Part shown: piece after piece, positions 29,555-39,400 of the stretch
How the letters are laid out: the number at the start of each line of letters is the position of its first letter
Position numbering within the stretch: the first letter of the stretch is position 1
NCBI GenBank assembly: GCA_028283855.1
Contig: JAPWJX010000003.1
Span: 806,001-870,000 of the forward strand
Direction of reading: 5' to 3'
DNA from: Verrucomicrobium sp.
Lineage (GTDB): Bacteria; Verrucomicrobiota; Verrucomicrobiia; Methylacidiphilales; GAS474
DNA length: 64,000 nt
Program-made: the position numbers and the translations under genes
Notes under the pieces: model-generated
The model's database searches: none
Told to the model about the DNA's origin: nothing
The model's input: the letters and a program-made list of their open reading frames with translations, nothing else

Positions 29555-30880
29555 ATGAATCATTGGCATCCCTCCCAAACCGTCCTGGGCCTTATCCTGC
29601 TGGCCGGAACGGTCCTGGTTTCCCTCCTTGTCTGGACGATCAACCGCCGCGCCAAGCCCGCCGTGGTGGCGGAGCCGGGGGAGCGGACGATCTGGAATTA
29701 CCTCCTTTCCGCCGTCTCCGCGCCGCTCCAGTTCGCCATTTGGTATTACGGGGCTTTCTTCGGCCTGCCCCTGCTGCTGCATTGGATTGCGCCGCAGTGG
29801 GAGGCGGCGATGTCGCCCCACCTGCGCGGCTATTTCTGGCACCTGGGGCTCATCATCTCCTTCTTCTGGTTCCTTTACCGGATGGTTTCCCTGGTGGAGG
29901 ACCGGCTGGCCCATCGCGCCGCCCACACGCCCAGCGCGCTGGACGACTTCCTCTTCCCCGTGGTCATCATGTCGCTGCGCACCTTCATCCCGCTCATCGG
30001 GCTGGCGGTGCTCCTGCAGGTGACGGCGGTGCCGCCGCACGTCCTTTCCCTGCTGCGCCTGGCGTTGGCCATGGGCTCCATCCTGGCCGTGGGCGTGATC
30101 TGCAACCGCGCCATCCTGGTCGGGGAAAAGACGATCCTGGCCCGCGTCGACCTGCAGGATCCGGCCAGCTACGACTCGGCGGGCGTGCAGACGCGCGTCC
30201 GCATCCTGCGGAAGTTCGCCGTCGTCTTCGTCTGGCTGCTCGTCCTGGCCGGCATCCTCATGCTTTTCCAGGAGGTGCGGACGGTGGGCAAGTCGCTCCT
30301 GGCCTCCGCGGGCCTGGGCGCGCTGGCGCTGACCTTCGCGGCCAACCAGAGCCTGTCCACGCTTTTCGCGGGCCTGCAGATCGCCTTCACCCAGCCGATC
30401 CGCCTGGGGGACCGCGTGATCGTGCAGGGGGAATTCGGCTTCATCGAGGAGATCACCTTTACCTTCGTCGTCGTCCGCACCTGGGATCTGCGACGCCTGG
30501 TCGTGCCGATCAACTTTTTCATCCAGCAGCCCTTCCAGAATTGGAGCCGGGGCGATACCCAGTTGGCCACGGTGTTTATCCGCGTCGACTTCACCGCGCC
30601 GGTGGAGGAGCTGCGGCGGCTGATGGGGGAGTGGCTGAAGGAGGCCAAGTGGTGGGACGGCCAGACCTACGCCATGCACGTGACGGGCTCGGACGCGGTG
30701 AGCATGGAGCTGCGCGTCATCGCCAGCGGCCCGGTGGCGAATGGGGCCGACCTGCAATACTGGATCCGGGAGCGGCTCTTGACCTACCTGCGGGACAACT
30801 ATCCCGACGCACTGCCCCAGGCCCGGCAGATCAACATCAACCCGACGGCCCACCAGAAGCCGCCCGCCCCGCCGGCCTGA
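29555..30880 (+). CDS. MscS-family mechanosensitive ion channel
   Basis: 441-residue inner-membrane protein with about six hydrophobic segments. The pore helix and beta-domain junction are typical of MscS: SLLASAGLGALALTFAANQSL, then QIAFTQPIRLGDRVIVQGEFG and the VPINFFIQQPFQNWSR stretch. Such channels release solutes under hypo-osmotic shock or act as small-conductance channels. The extra N-terminal helices make it larger than E. coli MscS (286 residues). It converges with trmB, with 19 bases between stops. Confidence 0.9.
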   Translation: MNHWHPSQTVLGLILLAGTVLVSLLVWTINRRAKPAVVAEPGERTIWNYLLSAVSAPLQFAIWYYGAFFGLPLLLHWIAPQWEAAMSPHLRGYFWHLGLIISFFWFLYRMVSLVEDRLAHRAAHTPSALDDFLFPVVIMSLRTFIPLIGLAVLLQVTAVPPHVLSLLRLALAMGSILAVGVICNRAILVGEKTILARVDLQDPASYDSAGVQTRVRILRKFAVVFVWLLVLAGILMLFQEVRTVGKSLLASAGLGALALTFAANQSLSTLFAGLQIAFTQPIRLGDRVIVQGEFGFIEEITFTFVVVRTWDLRRLVVPINFFIQQPFQNWSRGDTQLATVFIRVDFTAPVEELRRLMGEWLKEAKWWDGQTYAMHVTGSDAVSMELRVIASGPVANGADLQYWIRERLLTYLRDNYPDALPQARQININPTAHQKPPAPPA

Positions 30881-30899
30881 TTCCGAATAGCTGCCGGCC

Positions 30900-31505
30900 T
30901 TAGGCCTTCCGCAGCAGGACGGTGTGGATCGGCTTCCCTTCGGCGCGGAAGGCCGCCTCGAAGTCGGTCTGCGGGAAATCCCAATCGGACGCCCCCGGCG
31001 CGTAGCCGGGCGCGGCGGCGCAGACCTCCCGGCCGTGCTCGGCGTAGGGCGGATCGTCCGTGACGAAGCGGAAGAGGCCGCCCGGCTTCAGCACGCGCGC
31101 GGCGGCGGCCAGGAAGGGAAGCTGCAGGGTGCGCCGCTCGTGGTGGCGGCGTTTCGGCCAGGGATCGGGGAAGAGGAGGTGGATCTCGTCGACCGACGCG
31201 GGCGGGCAGAGCCGTTCCAGGACGTAGGCCGATTCCAGCCGCAGGACGCGGACGTTCGGCGTCTCCTCCCCCGGCCGCGCGGCGCGGCGGGCGATCTTCC
31301 GCGCCCGGCCTAGGAGGCGCTCCACGGCCAGGACGCCCGCCGCGGGCCGCTGGCGCGCGTAGGCCAGGGTGAAGCCGCCGTCCCCGGCCCCGAGGTCGAG
31401 GATGACCTGCTCCGGGTTGCGGAAAAGTTCCTCCCAGGAAAGGGGGCGGAGGATGTCGGGTTCCAGGAAGACGCGGTCGGCCGCGGGGGAAAGGGTCTTT
31501 TTCAT
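30900..31505 (-). CDS. trmB: tRNA (guanine-N7)-methyltransferase
   Basis: 201-residue Rossmann-fold SAM methyltransferase that methylates G46 of tRNA. The SAM motif LDLGAGDGGFTLAYA (about 33-47) and the TrmB signature FPDPWPKRRHHERRTL (about 112-127) are intact. The start at 31505 (MKKTLSPAAD) overlaps the stop of comB by ATGA, so the genes are translationally coupled; the longer open frame upstream is a shadow of comB. It ends the queE-comB-trmB operon. Confidence 0.92.
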   Translation of the reverse strand: MKKTLSPAADRVFLEPDILRPLSWEELFRNPEQVILDLGAGDGGFTLAYARQRPAAGVLAVERLLGRARKIARRAARPGEETPNVRVLRLESAYVLERLCPPASVDEIHLLFPDPWPKRRHHERRTLQLPFLAAAARVLKPGGLFRFVTDDPPYAEHGREVCAAAPGYAPGASDWDFPQTDFEAAFRAEGKPIHTVLLRKA

Positions 31506-32206
31506 GCGGTGAGGCGGACGGCGCGCAGCCCGGCATGGTCCTCGACCTCGCCCCGGGGGACAAGGGCGAAGCGGTCGATGGGCAGGGTGGCGCCGATGTC
31601 CTCCCCCAGGCCGAGGGTTTGAAGACGGCGGCCGTTGACCGTGCGGCGCAGGAAGGCGGCCGGATCGGCGCCCCACGCGCGCCAGAGCGCGGCGGCGGGG
31701 TGGGCGGGCTGGAGCCGCTCCGCCAGGGCAGAGACGACGAGGGCGTCTTCCAGGGAGAAGTCAGCCTCCGTCCCCGCGCAGAGGAGGGCGACTTCCTCTT
31801 CTCCCGCCAGCGCGGCGGCGACGGCGGAGAGGTTCAGGAAGCTGGCGGCGTGGATCGCCCGCGCCCCGGCGCAGGCCAGGAGGGCGACGGTGCCGTTGGT
31901 GGTGGTGTGGACGATCGTGCGGCCCGCGACGCGTTCCGCCGTCATCTCCCGCGGGGAGTTGCCCAGGTCGAAGCCTTCCAGGGGGATGCCCTTGCGCTCC
32001 CCCGCCAGGAGGGCGCCGGGCAGCCGCTGCCGGAGGGCGCGGGCTTCCTCCACGGTCCGCACGGCCAGGATGGAGGCGGCCCCGGCGGCCAGCGCGGTGA
32101 CCTGGGTGGAGGTGGCGCGGAGCTGGTCGACGACGGCGCAGGCCTCTTCCGACCCCGGGCGGAAGGCGGCGATCTGGGCGGGGGTGTAGATGACGCGGAG
32201 ACGCAT
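31502..32206 (-). CDS. comB: 2-phosphosulfolactate phosphatase family protein (ComB)
   Basis: 234 residues. Family motifs are seen: AVVDQLRATSTQVTAL near residue 24, LLAGERKGIPLEGFDLGNSP near 65, IVHTTTNGTVALLACAGA near 97, and DFSLEDALVVSALAERL near 148. In methanogens ComB removes phosphate from phosphosulfolactate during coenzyme M synthesis; bacterial homologues are common and may act in sulfolactate metabolism or on another substrate. No other sulfonate genes are nearby, so the reaction here is uncertain. It starts directly after the queE stop with no gap and overlaps trmB by four bases. Confidence 0.85.
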   Translation of the reverse strand: MRLRVIYTPAQIAAFRPGSEEACAVVDQLRATSTQVTALAAGAASILAVRTVEEARALRQRLPGALLAGERKGIPLEGFDLGNSPREMTAERVAGRTIVHTTTNGTVALLACAGARAIHAASFLNLSAVAAALAGEEEVALLCAGTEADFSLEDALVVSALAERLQPAHPAAALWRAWGADPAAFLRRTVNGRRLQTLGLGEDIGATLPIDRFALVPRGEVEDHAGLRAVRLTA

Positions 32207-32884
32207 TTAGACGCCCCGGGTGCTGGGATCCCAAATGATCTTGTGAAGCTGCACCTGGAGGCGGACCGGGTAGAGGGCGGCCAGGTTGTCGGCCACGATC
32301 GTTTCCGCCAGCGCCTGCAGGTCGATCTTCCCCCAGACGGGGGAAAAGAGGACGGAGGCGACGCGGCCCGGCCAGTCGCCCGCGGCGAGCTGCTCCTTCG
32401 CCCAGGCGTAGTCCTCCATCGTGCCGACGACGAATTTCACCTCGTCCCGGGGGCCGAGGTGGGCGAGGTTGGCGGCCAGGTTCCGGCCCGATTCGCCGCT
32501 GGAGGGGCATTTGAGGTCCATGATCCGGTGGACGCGGGGGTCGACGGGGGCGATGTCATGCGCGCCGCTCGTTTCCAGGAGGACGGTGTAGCCCGCGTCG
32601 GCCAGGGCGGTCATGAGGGGGTGGACGTTCTTTTGCAGGAGCGGCTCCCCGCCGGTCACCTCCACCAGCGGACAGCCGTAGGCGGCGACCTTTTCCAGGA
32701 TGGCGGCGAGGGGCTGCTTCTTCCCCTCGTAGAAGGCGTACTCGGTGTCGCAGTAGGTGCAGCGCAGGTCGCACGCGGTGAGGCGGATGAAGACGCAGGG
32801 CCGCCCGGCGAAGGTGCTTTCCCCCTGGATGCTGTGGAAGATCTCGTTGATCGTCAGGGCGGGGATGGGGGCGGCGGCGGTCAT
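32207..32884 (-). CDS. queE: 7-carboxy-7-deazaguanine synthase QueE
   Basis: 225-residue radical-SAM enzyme of queuosine synthesis. The N-terminal IFHSIQGESTFAGRPCVFIRL and the cluster motif C-x3-C-x2-C (CDLRCTYC) are clear, followed by VTGGEPLLQ. It converts carboxytetrahydropterin to CDG. First gene of an operon with comB and trmB; trmB is also a tRNA-modification gene, so the operon has a partial tRNA theme. No queC or queD is in the window. The ATG follows CTCCTCCCCTTCC, a pyrimidine tract instead of a Shine-Dalgarno. Divergent from comM, with 75 bases between starts. Confidence 0.93.
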   Translation of the reverse strand: MTAAAPIPALTINEIFHSIQGESTFAGRPCVFIRLTACDLRCTYCDTEYAFYEGKKQPLAAILEKVAAYGCPLVEVTGGEPLLQKNVHPLMTALADAGYTVLLETSGAHDIAPVDPRVHRIMDLKCPSSGESGRNLAANLAHLGPRDEVKFVVGTMEDYAWAKEQLAAGDWPGRVASVLFSPVWGKIDLQALAETIVADNLAALYPVRLQVQLHKIIWDPSTRGV

Positions 32885-32959
32885 GGAAGGGGAGGAGCGT
32901 AGCAAAGCGGGGCGCAACGCGCCCTCGCTTTTTTGCGGCAAAGCACTAATTTCGGCACC

Positions 32960-34504
32960 GTGCTGGCCAAGATTCATTCCGCCGCCGTCTGGGGCGTGGA
33001 GGCCGTGGGCGTCGAGGTGGAGGTCAACAACACCTGGGGCGACTACGACACGAAGGTCGTCGGCCTGCCGGACGCGGCGGTCCGCGAGAGCTGCCACCGG
33101 GTCTACACCGCCCTGCAAAACTCGGGCTACAAGAACCCCCTGGGCCGCACGACGATCAACCTGGCCCCCGCCGACATCCGCAAGGAGGGCCCCAGCTTTG
33201 ACCTGCCGATGGCCCTGGGCCTCCTGGCCGCCACCGACCAGCTGGGGACGGCGGCGCCGCCCGACCTGGACGCCTTTCTCATCGTCGGCGAGCTGGCCCT
33301 TTCCGGGGAGGTCCGCCAGGTGCGCGGCGTGCTGCCCACCGTCCTGGAGGCGCGCCGCCAGGGACGCCGGGCGGTCATGGTCCCCCTGGCCAACGCGGCG
33401 GAGGCGGCCCTCGTCTCCGGCGTGGAGATCTATCCCGTGGGCACGCTGCGCCAGGCGGCGGAGCTTCTGGCGGGGACGGCCGCGCCCGCGCCGGCCGCCC
33501 TGCCGGCGGACGCCGCCGCGGGAGAGGAATGGCACGAGTTCGATTTCGCCGAGGTGAAGGGACAGGAGAGTGCCAAGCGGGCGATCGAGATCGCCGTGGC
33601 GGGCGGGCACAACCTGCTCATGATCGGCCCGCCGGGCAGCGGTAAGTCGATGCTGGCCAAGCGGATCCCCTCCATCTTCCCCCCGCTCTCCCTGGAGGAG
33701 GCGATCGAGGCGACGAAGATCCACTCCGTCGCCGGGCTCCTCCCGCCGGGGCAGCCGGTCCTGCGCCGCCGGGCCTTCCGCGCGCCGCACCACACCATTT
33801 CCGACGTGGGGCTGATCGGCGGCTCCTCCAACCCTTCCCCGGGGGAAGTGAGCCTGGCCCACCACGGCGTTCTCTTCCTGGACGAGCTGCCGGAGTTCAA
33901 GCGGAGCGCGCTGGAAGTCCTGCGGCAGCCGCTGGAGGACGGCCACGTCACCATCTCCCGCGCGGCGGGCACGCTCACCTTTCCCGCCCAGTTCATGCTG
34001 GTGGCGGCGATGAATCCGACGCCCACGGGCGGCTTCGGCGACGCGCAGCGGGGCAAGTGCACGCCGCTGCAGGTGCAGAAATACCTCAACAAGATTTCCG
34101 GGCCGCTTCTGGACCGCATCGACCTGCACATCGAGGTCCCCGCCCTGAAGCACGAGCAGCTGCTGGAGCAGCGCGGCGCGGCGGAGCCCTCCTCCGCCAT
34201 CCGCGCGCGCATCCTGGCGGCGCGTGAGGTGCAGCGCGGGCGCTTTGAAAAGGGCCGCCGCCGCGTGGCGTGCAACGCGCAGATGGGCCCGGCGGAGCTA
34301 AAGAAATTCTGCGTGCTGGACGAGGCCTCCCGCGAGTTTCTCCGCATGGCGCTGGACGACCTGAAGCTCTCCGCCCGCGCCTACGACCGGATTTTGAAGG
34401 TGGCCCGCACCATCGCCGACCTGGGCGGCGAGGAGGCGGTGGGGGAGGCGGCGATCGCCGAGGCGGTCCAGTTCCGCTCCCTGGACCGGCAGATCTGGGG
34501 TTAG
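32960..34504 (+). CDS. comM: ComM/YifB-family AAA+ ATPase (Mg-chelatase-like)
   Basis: 514 residues. N-terminal ChlI-like domain (about 1-160, WGVEAVGVEVEVNNT), AAA+ core with Walker A GPPGSGKSMLAK (about 226) and Walker B VLFLDELPEF, sensor region MNPTPTGGFGD, and the C-terminal Mg-chelatase domain. ComM is a hexameric helicase that promotes branch migration during natural transformation, so the gene fits with DNA uptake capacity. I chose the GTG at 32960 (VLAKIHSAAVWGVEA) because family proteins start here; a TTG nine codons upstream is less likely. Confidence 0.93.
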   Translation: MLAKIHSAAVWGVEAVGVEVEVNNTWGDYDTKVVGLPDAAVRESCHRVYTALQNSGYKNPLGRTTINLAPADIRKEGPSFDLPMALGLLAATDQLGTAAPPDLDAFLIVGELALSGEVRQVRGVLPTVLEARRQGRRAVMVPLANAAEAALVSGVEIYPVGTLRQAAELLAGTAAPAPAALPADAAAGEEWHEFDFAEVKGQESAKRAIEIAVAGGHNLLMIGPPGSGKSMLAKRIPSIFPPLSLEEAIEATKIHSVAGLLPPGQPVLRRRAFRAPHHTISDVGLIGGSSNPSPGEVSLAHHGVLFLDELPEFKRSALEVLRQPLEDGHVTISRAAGTLTFPAQFMLVAAMNPTPTGGFGDAQRGKCTPLQVQKYLNKISGPLLDRIDLHIEVPALKHEQLLEQRGAAEPSSAIRARILAAREVQRGRFEKGRRRVACNAQMGPAELKKFCVLDEASREFLRMALDDLKLSARAYDRILKVARTIADLGGEEAVGEAAIAEAVQFRSLDRQIWG

Positions 34505-34514
34505 TCTTCCAAGC

Positions 34515-34550
34515 AAAAGGGCGGCGGACCCGGAGGCCCGCCGCCCTTGT
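34515..34550. terminator. Terminator-like hairpin between comM and the aldehyde dehydrogenase gene
   Basis: Eleven-base stem AAGGGCGGCGG / CCGCCGCCCTT (34517-34527 with 34538-34548), with A-rich left and TTGTATT right flanks. It can serve both convergent genes. Confidence 0.7.
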
Positions 34551-34571
34551 ATTCAAGCAGCTCCGAAGGGA

Positions 34572-36092
34572 TCAGAGCGCCACGCAGACCGCCTTGGTCT
34601 CCGTGTAGAGCTCAAGGACTTCCTTCCCCATTTCCCGACCCCAGCCGGACTGCTTGTAGCCGCCGAAGGGCATGGCCGCGTCGAAGACGTTGTGGCAGTT
34701 CACCCAGACGGTTCCCGCGCGGAGCGCGGCGGCGGCGCGGTGGGCCTTGGAGATGTCCCGCGTCCAGACGCTGGCGGCCAGGCCGAACTCGGAGTCGTTG
34801 GCCTGGGCGATGACCTCGTCAAAGTCCTGGAAGGGCTGGGCGACGACGACGGGGCCGAAGATTTCCTCCCGCACGATCTGCATGTCGGGCCGGATGTCGG
34901 TGAAGACGGTGGGGGCGACGAAGTAGCCGCGCCCTTCCGGGGACTTGGCCCCGGCGACGGCGCAGGCGCCCTGCTTGAGGCCGGAGTTGATGAAGCCGTT
35001 GACGCGCGCGTGCTGTTCCTTGGACACGAGCGGGCCCATTTCCGTCTGCGGATCCAGGCCGTGGCCCAGGCGGATGTTCCGCGCGCGCTCCGCGACTCCC
35101 TCGACGACGCGGTCGAAGAGGTCCTTGTGCACGTAGAGGCGGGACCCCGCGCAGCAGCACTGGCCGTGGTTGAAGAAGATCGCGTTGGCCGCTCCGGCGA
35201 TGGCGGCGTCGACGTCGGCCACGTCGGGGAAGACGATGGCGGGGGACTTGCCGCCCAGTTCCAGGGTCACTTTCTTCAAGTTGCCCGCCGCGGCGCGGAC
35301 GATGATTTTTCCGACTTCCGTGGAGCCGGTAAAGGCGATCTTGTCGATGCCCGGATGGCTCGCCATCGGGCCGCCGGCCGCTTCGCCGAAGCCGGTGATG
35401 ACGTTCAGGACGCCCGGGGGCAGGCCCGCTTCCAGGGCCAGTTCCGCCAGGTAGAGGGCGGAAAGGGGGGTCTGCTCGGCGGGTTTGAGGACGACGCAGT
35501 TGCCCGTCGCCAAGGCCGGCCCCAGCTTCCAGGCCGCCATGAGAAGGGGGAAGTTCCAGGGGATGACCTGGGCGATGACGCCGACCGGCTCCCGCAGGGT
35601 GTAGGCGTGGAATTTGGCGCCGGGCGCGTAGGGGACGCTGATGGAAATGGTGCTGCCTTCCAGCTTCGTCGTCCAGCCCGCCATATAATGGAAGAGGTCG
35701 GCGGCCAGGGGCACGTCGGCCACGGTGGAGATGGCGATGGGCTTGCCGTTGTCGAGGGACTCCAACTCGGCTAACTCCTTCTGGTGCTTGAGGATAAGAT
35801 CGCCGATCCGCCAAAGCACCTTCCCCCGCTCGGAGGCGGTCATCTGCCGCCAGGGACCGGACTCGAAGGCTTGGCGGGCGGCGAGAACCGCCTTGTCAAC
35901 GTCAGGCGCGGTGCCTTCGGCGACCTGGGCGATTTCCTCGCCCGTGGCCGGGTCATGGACGGCAAAAGTCTTGCCGGTGGAGGCCGGAACCCATTTCCCG
36001 CCGATCAAAAGCTGCTTCGGCTTGGCCAAAAAAGCCCGGATTTCTTTGGAAAGGCGATCGGCGGTGCGCGTGAGGGGAGAATTAGTCGTCAT
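34572..36092 (-). CDS. NAD(P)-dependent aldehyde dehydrogenase
   Basis: 506 residues, ALDH superfamily, closest in motifs to the ALDH1/2 (phenylacetaldehyde/retinal-type) group. The NAD-binding FTGSTEVG, the general-base glutamate in VTLELGGKSP and the catalytic cysteine in NHGQCCCAGSR (C313, middle of residues 312-314) are all present. It oxidises an aldehyde to an acid; the substrate is unknown. The ATG is preceded by TTTTTCTCCCCT, again C/T-rich. Its promoter must lie in the AT-rich stretch shared with the divergent giant gene. Confidence 0.93.
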   Translation of the reverse strand: MTTNSPLTRTADRLSKEIRAFLAKPKQLLIGGKWVPASTGKTFAVHDPATGEEIAQVAEGTAPDVDKAVLAARQAFESGPWRQMTASERGKVLWRIGDLILKHQKELAELESLDNGKPIAISTVADVPLAADLFHYMAGWTTKLEGSTISISVPYAPGAKFHAYTLREPVGVIAQVIPWNFPLLMAAWKLGPALATGNCVVLKPAEQTPLSALYLAELALEAGLPPGVLNVITGFGEAAGGPMASHPGIDKIAFTGSTEVGKIIVRAAAGNLKKVTLELGGKSPAIVFPDVADVDAAIAGAANAIFFNHGQCCCAGSRLYVHKDLFDRVVEGVAERARNIRLGHGLDPQTEMGPLVSKEQHARVNGFINSGLKQGACAVAGAKSPEGRGYFVAPTVFTDIRPDMQIVREEIFGPVVVAQPFQDFDEVIAQANDSEFGLAASVWTRDISKAHRAAAALRAGTVWVNCHNVFDAAMPFGGYKQSGWGREMGKEVLELYTETKAVCVAL

Positions 36093-36406
36093 AGGGGAGA
36101 AAAATGATCTGCCAAAAAAATCAAAAGAGCAATCGAAACAACACTTGCTTAATTTTCATTAACGAGAAATATTAAATAATGTTTTTATTTGCCTCACTCC
36201 TCACTTATAGGGAAATTACTTAGAAGGCGTTTATCGCTTTTGGAACGCTGGAAATACGATAGGCTTTTCGAATCATAACCGCTTTAGAATCACCCTTTTT
36301 CATAGATTTTATCTAAATCCCCCCGTTAAGTTCATTAACAGTCATTAAATCAGTGAGTTACGTTGAGAAAAAGGTGCTGCCTTTTTCTTCCAACACAGGG
36401 GCCTCG
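36093..36406. promoter_or_regulatory. AT-rich gene-free stretch upstream of the giant gene
   Basis: This 314-base gap is the most AT-rich part of the window (about 38% GC for 36181-36240, against well over 60% around it). It must drive the giant gene rightward and probably the aldehyde dehydrogenase leftward. Three copies of TCATTAA occur at 36156, 36332 and 36342; the last two are exactly ten bases apart (one helical turn), just before the earliest possible GTG start, and look like a tandem binding site. No promoter box pair stands out. Such AT islands attract H-NS-like silencers in many bacteria (inference). Confidence 0.55.
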
Positions 36407-39400
36407 GTGGAAGTTCGGCGCATCTGCAAACGCGCGCGTTTTGCGGGGATGCTCTTGCTTGTCTCCATTTTCCTTATGTACGCGCGCGGTACAAACGCGC
36501 GCGCGGCCGATTGGAGCAACGCCACCGGCACCGGCACGGAGACGGTGAACAGCGGTGCGGGATCGACGACGAATACGACGACCAGCGGCACCATCGACGC
36601 CATCCAGGGCGCGGGCGACGGCAGCACGACGAATATTTTCCTGACCGGCACGGCGTCGATCTCCTACAGCGGCTCGACGAACAGCGCGGCGATCCTGAGC
36701 CTCGGGACGAACGGGGTTACGATCACCACGGCTTCCGGCACCTCGATTGTCGTCAGCGGGGGCGCCAGCGGAATCAACGCCGTCAGCGCCGCGGGGATCA
36801 CGATCAACAACGGAGCCGCGATATCGGTCGGCGGTGCCACCAGCGTCCTGCGCGGCATCCTGGCGAGCAATACGAACGGCTCTAGCTCCGCCGCGGTGTC
36901 CGTCTCCAATACGGGGGACATTACCGTCATGGAAACCAACGCTTCCGCCGTTGGCTATGGCATCTACGCCTCCAACGCGGGGACGGGCGGCGTCAGCATC
37001 GCGAATGCCGGAGTCATCCAGGCCAGCCAGGTGGCGAGCCTGTCGGGAACCAGCCAGAGCCCCGTCGGCCTTTACGGGACGGGCGGGAATACCAACGGAG
37101 GGACTGTCTACATCAGCAACGCCGGCGCGATTACCGTCACGGGGCAGACGACCCTGATTAGCAACGGCATTGCCGGGACGATAGGCATCTACGCGCAGAA
37201 CTTTGGCACCGGAGCGACGACCGTGACCAACGCGGGCGTCCTCACCGGCTCGCTCCTTGGCAACGTTCACCCCTTCTTCACCTACAACTACGACATCCTG
37301 GCGGTGAACAGCAACGCGGCGTCCACGGGGCTGGTTTCCGTCATCAACAGCGGCACGCTGACCTACGGGACCAATTCCGGGGACGGAGCGACTTACGGCA
37401 TCTACGCGGAGAACTACGGCCTGGGAGGCGTCACCGTTGTCAATTCGGGCACGAACAATATCAGCACGGTGGCGGCGGCGATCTTGGCCCGGGAGTTGAA
37501 CGCGGCGGCGACGGGCGCCGTCACGGTCACGAATACGGGCCTGATTTCGGTGTATGGGACATTCGGAATCCAGGCGACCAACGCGGGCACCGGCGGCGTG
37601 CAGGTGGTCAATTCCAACACGCTGCAATTGAACGGAAGCGGAGTGGGCGCCGCCATTTCGGCGATCGGCGCGTCCGGCAATGTGGCGGTTGAAAATAATT
37701 CCGCGCTGACTTCCAGCATCAACGGCATTGCTTACGGCATCGTGGTGACTAACGGCGGCGGCAGCGGAATTGCGAGCGTCACGAATAGGGGGGCCTTGAG
37801 TGTCAGCGGCACGCATTCGGGCGCGGGGCTTCAGGTTATCCAAGCGGGCACCGGGGCGCTCAATTTGAGCAACGGTGCGGCCCTCACCGTTATTGGATCC
37901 CAAACAAACTCCACCGGCATCCAGGCTTGGAGCACTGCGACTAACGCGACGGGGGCGGTGACGGTTACCAATGCGGGGGTGTTAAATTCCTCCTCTTACG
38001 TGGCCGCCACCGGCATCGACGTCCAGAACGCGGGTCTGGGAAGCACGTTTCTGACGACGACCAACGTCTCCGCGGTATTGATGGACAACACGTCGATTAC
38101 GAACAAGCTTTCCGCCACGGCGGTGCGGCTGGCGCAGCTCAATGCGGCCAACACCAACCAGCTGGCCTTCACGAACGCGGCGGGAACGACGCTCTCCGTT
38201 CTGGAGACGAATGCCACGGCGGCGGGCTACGGCGTTTATCTTTCCTCGGCGGGCGGCGGCGGCATCAGCGCCCTTAACGCGGGGACGATCGCGGTGACCA
38301 ACATCAGCACGGTGACGAATTCGGGCACGAATTTCGGCGGCGTGAACGGACTCTATGCGACCAACGCGGCCGGAGCGGGGGGGGTTTCCCTGAGCAATTC
38401 CGGGTCGATCACCGTGGTGAGCGCGCAGGGGGTCGATGCCTTCTTCAACGGGGGCGCCGCCCTGGCGGCGGTCAATTCCGGCACGGGCGCGGTTTCCGTG
38501 GTGAATACCGGTTCCGTCACGAATCTGGGGAACAGCGTCTACAATTTGTCGACGCCGATCTATGGCATCCTGGCGCTGGAATCGAACGCCTCCGGCGGCA
38601 ACGCCGTGACGGTGACCAACTACGGCACGACCAAGGTCAGCAACACCCAGTCCCACGGGGCCGCCTACGGCATCGATGCGGAAACGGCGGGGACGGGCGC
38701 CGTCACGGTGCTGAGCACCAATTCCGTGGCGGTGAACGGCGAGACGGTCTACGGCATTGTCGCCAAGAACAACAACACGGGGGCGACGGGGCTGGTTTCC
38801 GTTGCCAATTTGGGCGGCCTGACGGCGGCGGGCGGGATCACGGGAGGCGGGGTCACGGGAATCGACGCGGAGAACGCGGGCAGCGGCGGGGTGTCGGTCA
38901 TTCAAGGGGCGGCGGGGCCGCTATCGGTTACCTATGGGGGCGGCTCGGCGATCACGGTCACCGGCATCAAGGCCTACGGGGGGGCAACGGCGGCCGCCAA
39001 TTCCGTCTTCGTGAGCAATGCGGCGAGCTTGGTTGCCAGCGGGGTGGCCGGCAGCAAGGTCGTCGGCATCGACGCTTCCACGGCGGGCCTGGGCTCGGTG
39101 AGCGTGACGACGGCGGGCATCACGGTGGGCTCCACCAACGCCAGCGCGGCGAACACGAACAGCGGCGGCATCGCCGTCCGCATGGCGCAGACGAGCGCCT
39201 CCAACACGAACCTGCTTGCCTTCACGAACGCTTCCGGCACGTCGCTGGCGGTGCAGGAGACCAACGCGATCGGCGCCAGCTACGGCGTCCAGATGACCAA
39301 TGCGGGCACGGGCGGGATTACCTTGGTCAACGCGGGCACCGTCGCCACCACGAACACGCTGACGATGGACGTGACGAACAGCTCGGTCACCAACTTCACC

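Noticed and set aside
31535-32902. 455-codon plus-strand open frame over comB and queE.
   Set aside because: It is antisense to two well-recognised genes and is Gly/Arg/Asp-rich without any domain; a GC-rich shadow.
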